Assembly (NCBI GenBank): GCA_018262385.1
Contig: JAGSPQ010000273.1
Span: forward strand, 1-5,781
Source of the DNA: Myxococcaceae bacterium
GTDB lineage: Bacteria > Myxococcota > Myxococcia > Myxococcales > Myxococcaceae
Direction: 5' to 3'
Length of the DNA: 5,781 nucleotides
Both the position numbers and the translations under genes were made by a program. Positions within the stretch are counted from its first letter, which is position 1. Every line of letters begins with the position of its first letter. The notes beneath the pieces are model-generated. The model was not told where the DNA came from. It saw nothing but the letters and a program-made list of their open reading frames with translations, and made no database searches. Of the stretch, positions 5,225 to 5,781 are shown one piece after another.

Positions 5225-5781
5225 ATGACTTCGCTTGAAACGAACCTCGAAGTCCCGTTCGGCATCGGCAAGCTGACCAAGGCGCGGGCGCTCTGGGCCG
5301 CGCTGCTGCTGATCGGGATCGGCATCGGCCTGTGGTCCTTCTACCAGCAGGAGCACCACGGCGAGGTCGTCACCAACCTGCGCACCATCGGCGGCGGCGG
5401 GGTCACCTGGGGCCTCTACATCGTCTTCGTGATCGTCTTCATCGGAATCAGCTTCGCGGGAGTCACCGTCGCCTCGTTGATTCGGCTGTTCGGGCTGCAG
5501 CCGCTCAAGCCGCTGGCCCGGATGGCCGAGCTGCTGACGATCGTCGCGCTGATCGCCGGAGCGATGTGCGTGCTGGCGGATCTCGGCCGCCCGCTGGTGG
5601 GCCTGCTCAACCTGCCGAAGTACGCCCGGCCCACCTCCCCGTTCTTCGGCACCTTCACGATGGTGATCGGCGGCTACCTCTTCGCCAGCCTGGTGTACTT
5701 CTTCCTCGCCGGCCGCTCGGACGCGGCGCTGATGGCGAAGAAGAACACCCCGCTGCGCCCGCTGTACCTGCTGTGGGCCAG
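5225..5781 (+). CDS. NrfD/PsrC-family integral membrane subunit, QrcD/ActC-like, N-terminal part (continues past window)
   Basis: The frame stays open to the end of the window, giving 185 residues of a protein that usually has eight to ten helices. Four hydrophobic helices are visible at about residues 22-40, 62-86, 102-118 and 143-163. They are joined by a loop with a GGGG run (56-59) and one with ADLGRP (118-123), a stretch typical of NrfD-like proteins, followed by TSPFFGTF before helix four. In this family the membrane subunit binds the quinone near the periplasmic face and passes electrons to or from the adjacent iron-sulfur subunit. The start at 5225 lies ten bases after the previous stop with a good Shine-Dalgarno. 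The family call is firm. Whether it belongs to a Qrc, ACIII or other complex depends on the genes downstream: a second NrfD-like gene plus actD/E/F homologues would point to ACIII, their absence to Qrc. Confidence 0.93.
   Translation, partial: MTSLETNLEVPFGIGKLTKARALWAALLLIGIGIGLWSFYQQEHHGEVVTNLRTIGGGGVTWGLYIVFVIVFIGISFAGVTVASLIRLFGLQPLKPLARMAELLTIVALIAGAMCVLADLGRPLVGLLNLPKYARPTSPFFGTFTMVIGGYLFASLVYFFLAGRSDAALMAKKNTPLRPLYLLWA

Larger units (their letters stand above)
1..5781 (+). other. Single-direction respiratory operon (quinone-linked complex plus multihaem cytochromes)
   Basis: All six genes are on one strand. Junctions are: one-base overlap (366), 29-base overlap (1396-1424), seven-base gap (1906-1912), four-base overlap (4300-4303) and ten-base gap (5215-5224). 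No promoter-sized gap and no hairpin-plus-T-run terminator is apparent between genes, so the promoter is expected upstream of base 1 and the terminator beyond 5781. Expression of so many c-type haems implies a cytochrome c maturation system elsewhere, and two subunits look Tat-dependent. Confidence 0.82.

Overview
The window is a tightly packed, one-direction gene block from a very G+C-rich Gram-negative bacterium (codon third positions are almost all G or C). It holds five of six reading frames' worth of respiratory electron-transfer proteins: two multihaem c-type cytochromes, a molybdopterin-oxidoreductase-family protein, a four-cluster ferredoxin-like protein and an NrfD/PsrC-type membrane protein, preceded by the end of a probable outer-membrane beta-barrel. 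Such content fits a Myxococcota/'deltaproteobacterial' type of organism best, but the sequence alone does not fix the phylum.

Layout: 1-366, C-terminal end of a probable outer-membrane barrel; 366-1424, a periplasmic cytochrome with 13 CxxCH motifs; 1396-1905, a pentahaem lipoprotein cytochrome of the ActA/QrcA kind; 1913-4303, a Tat-exported molybdopterin-family subunit (QrcB/ActB1-like); 4300-5214, a 16-cysteine iron-sulfur subunit (QrcC/ActB2-like); 5225-window end, the first four membrane helices of an NrfD-like quinone-interacting subunit (QrcD/ActC-like). Junctions are overlaps or gaps of at most 10 bases, each with a recognisable Shine-Dalgarno, so this is almost certainly one operon whose promoter lies upstream of the window and whose terminator lies downstream. 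There is no gene-free stretch of note.

How the parts fit: the last four genes have the order and composition of the Qrc (cytochrome c3:menaquinone oxidoreductase) and alternative complex III families, both members of the complex iron-sulfur molybdoenzyme superfamily. The NrfD-like protein would exchange electrons with the quinone pool, the iron-sulfur subunit would relay them, and the pentahaem cytochrome would connect the complex to periplasmic carriers. The molybdopterin-family subunit lacks the fourth cysteine of its N-terminal cluster and apparently also the usual cysteine ligand of molybdenum, so it is probably structural, as in Qrc and ACIII. The unusual part is the upstream pair: a 13-haem cytochrome with internal repeats next to a barrel, which suggests (inference) that this complex is wired to, or fed by, an outer-membrane electron conduit.
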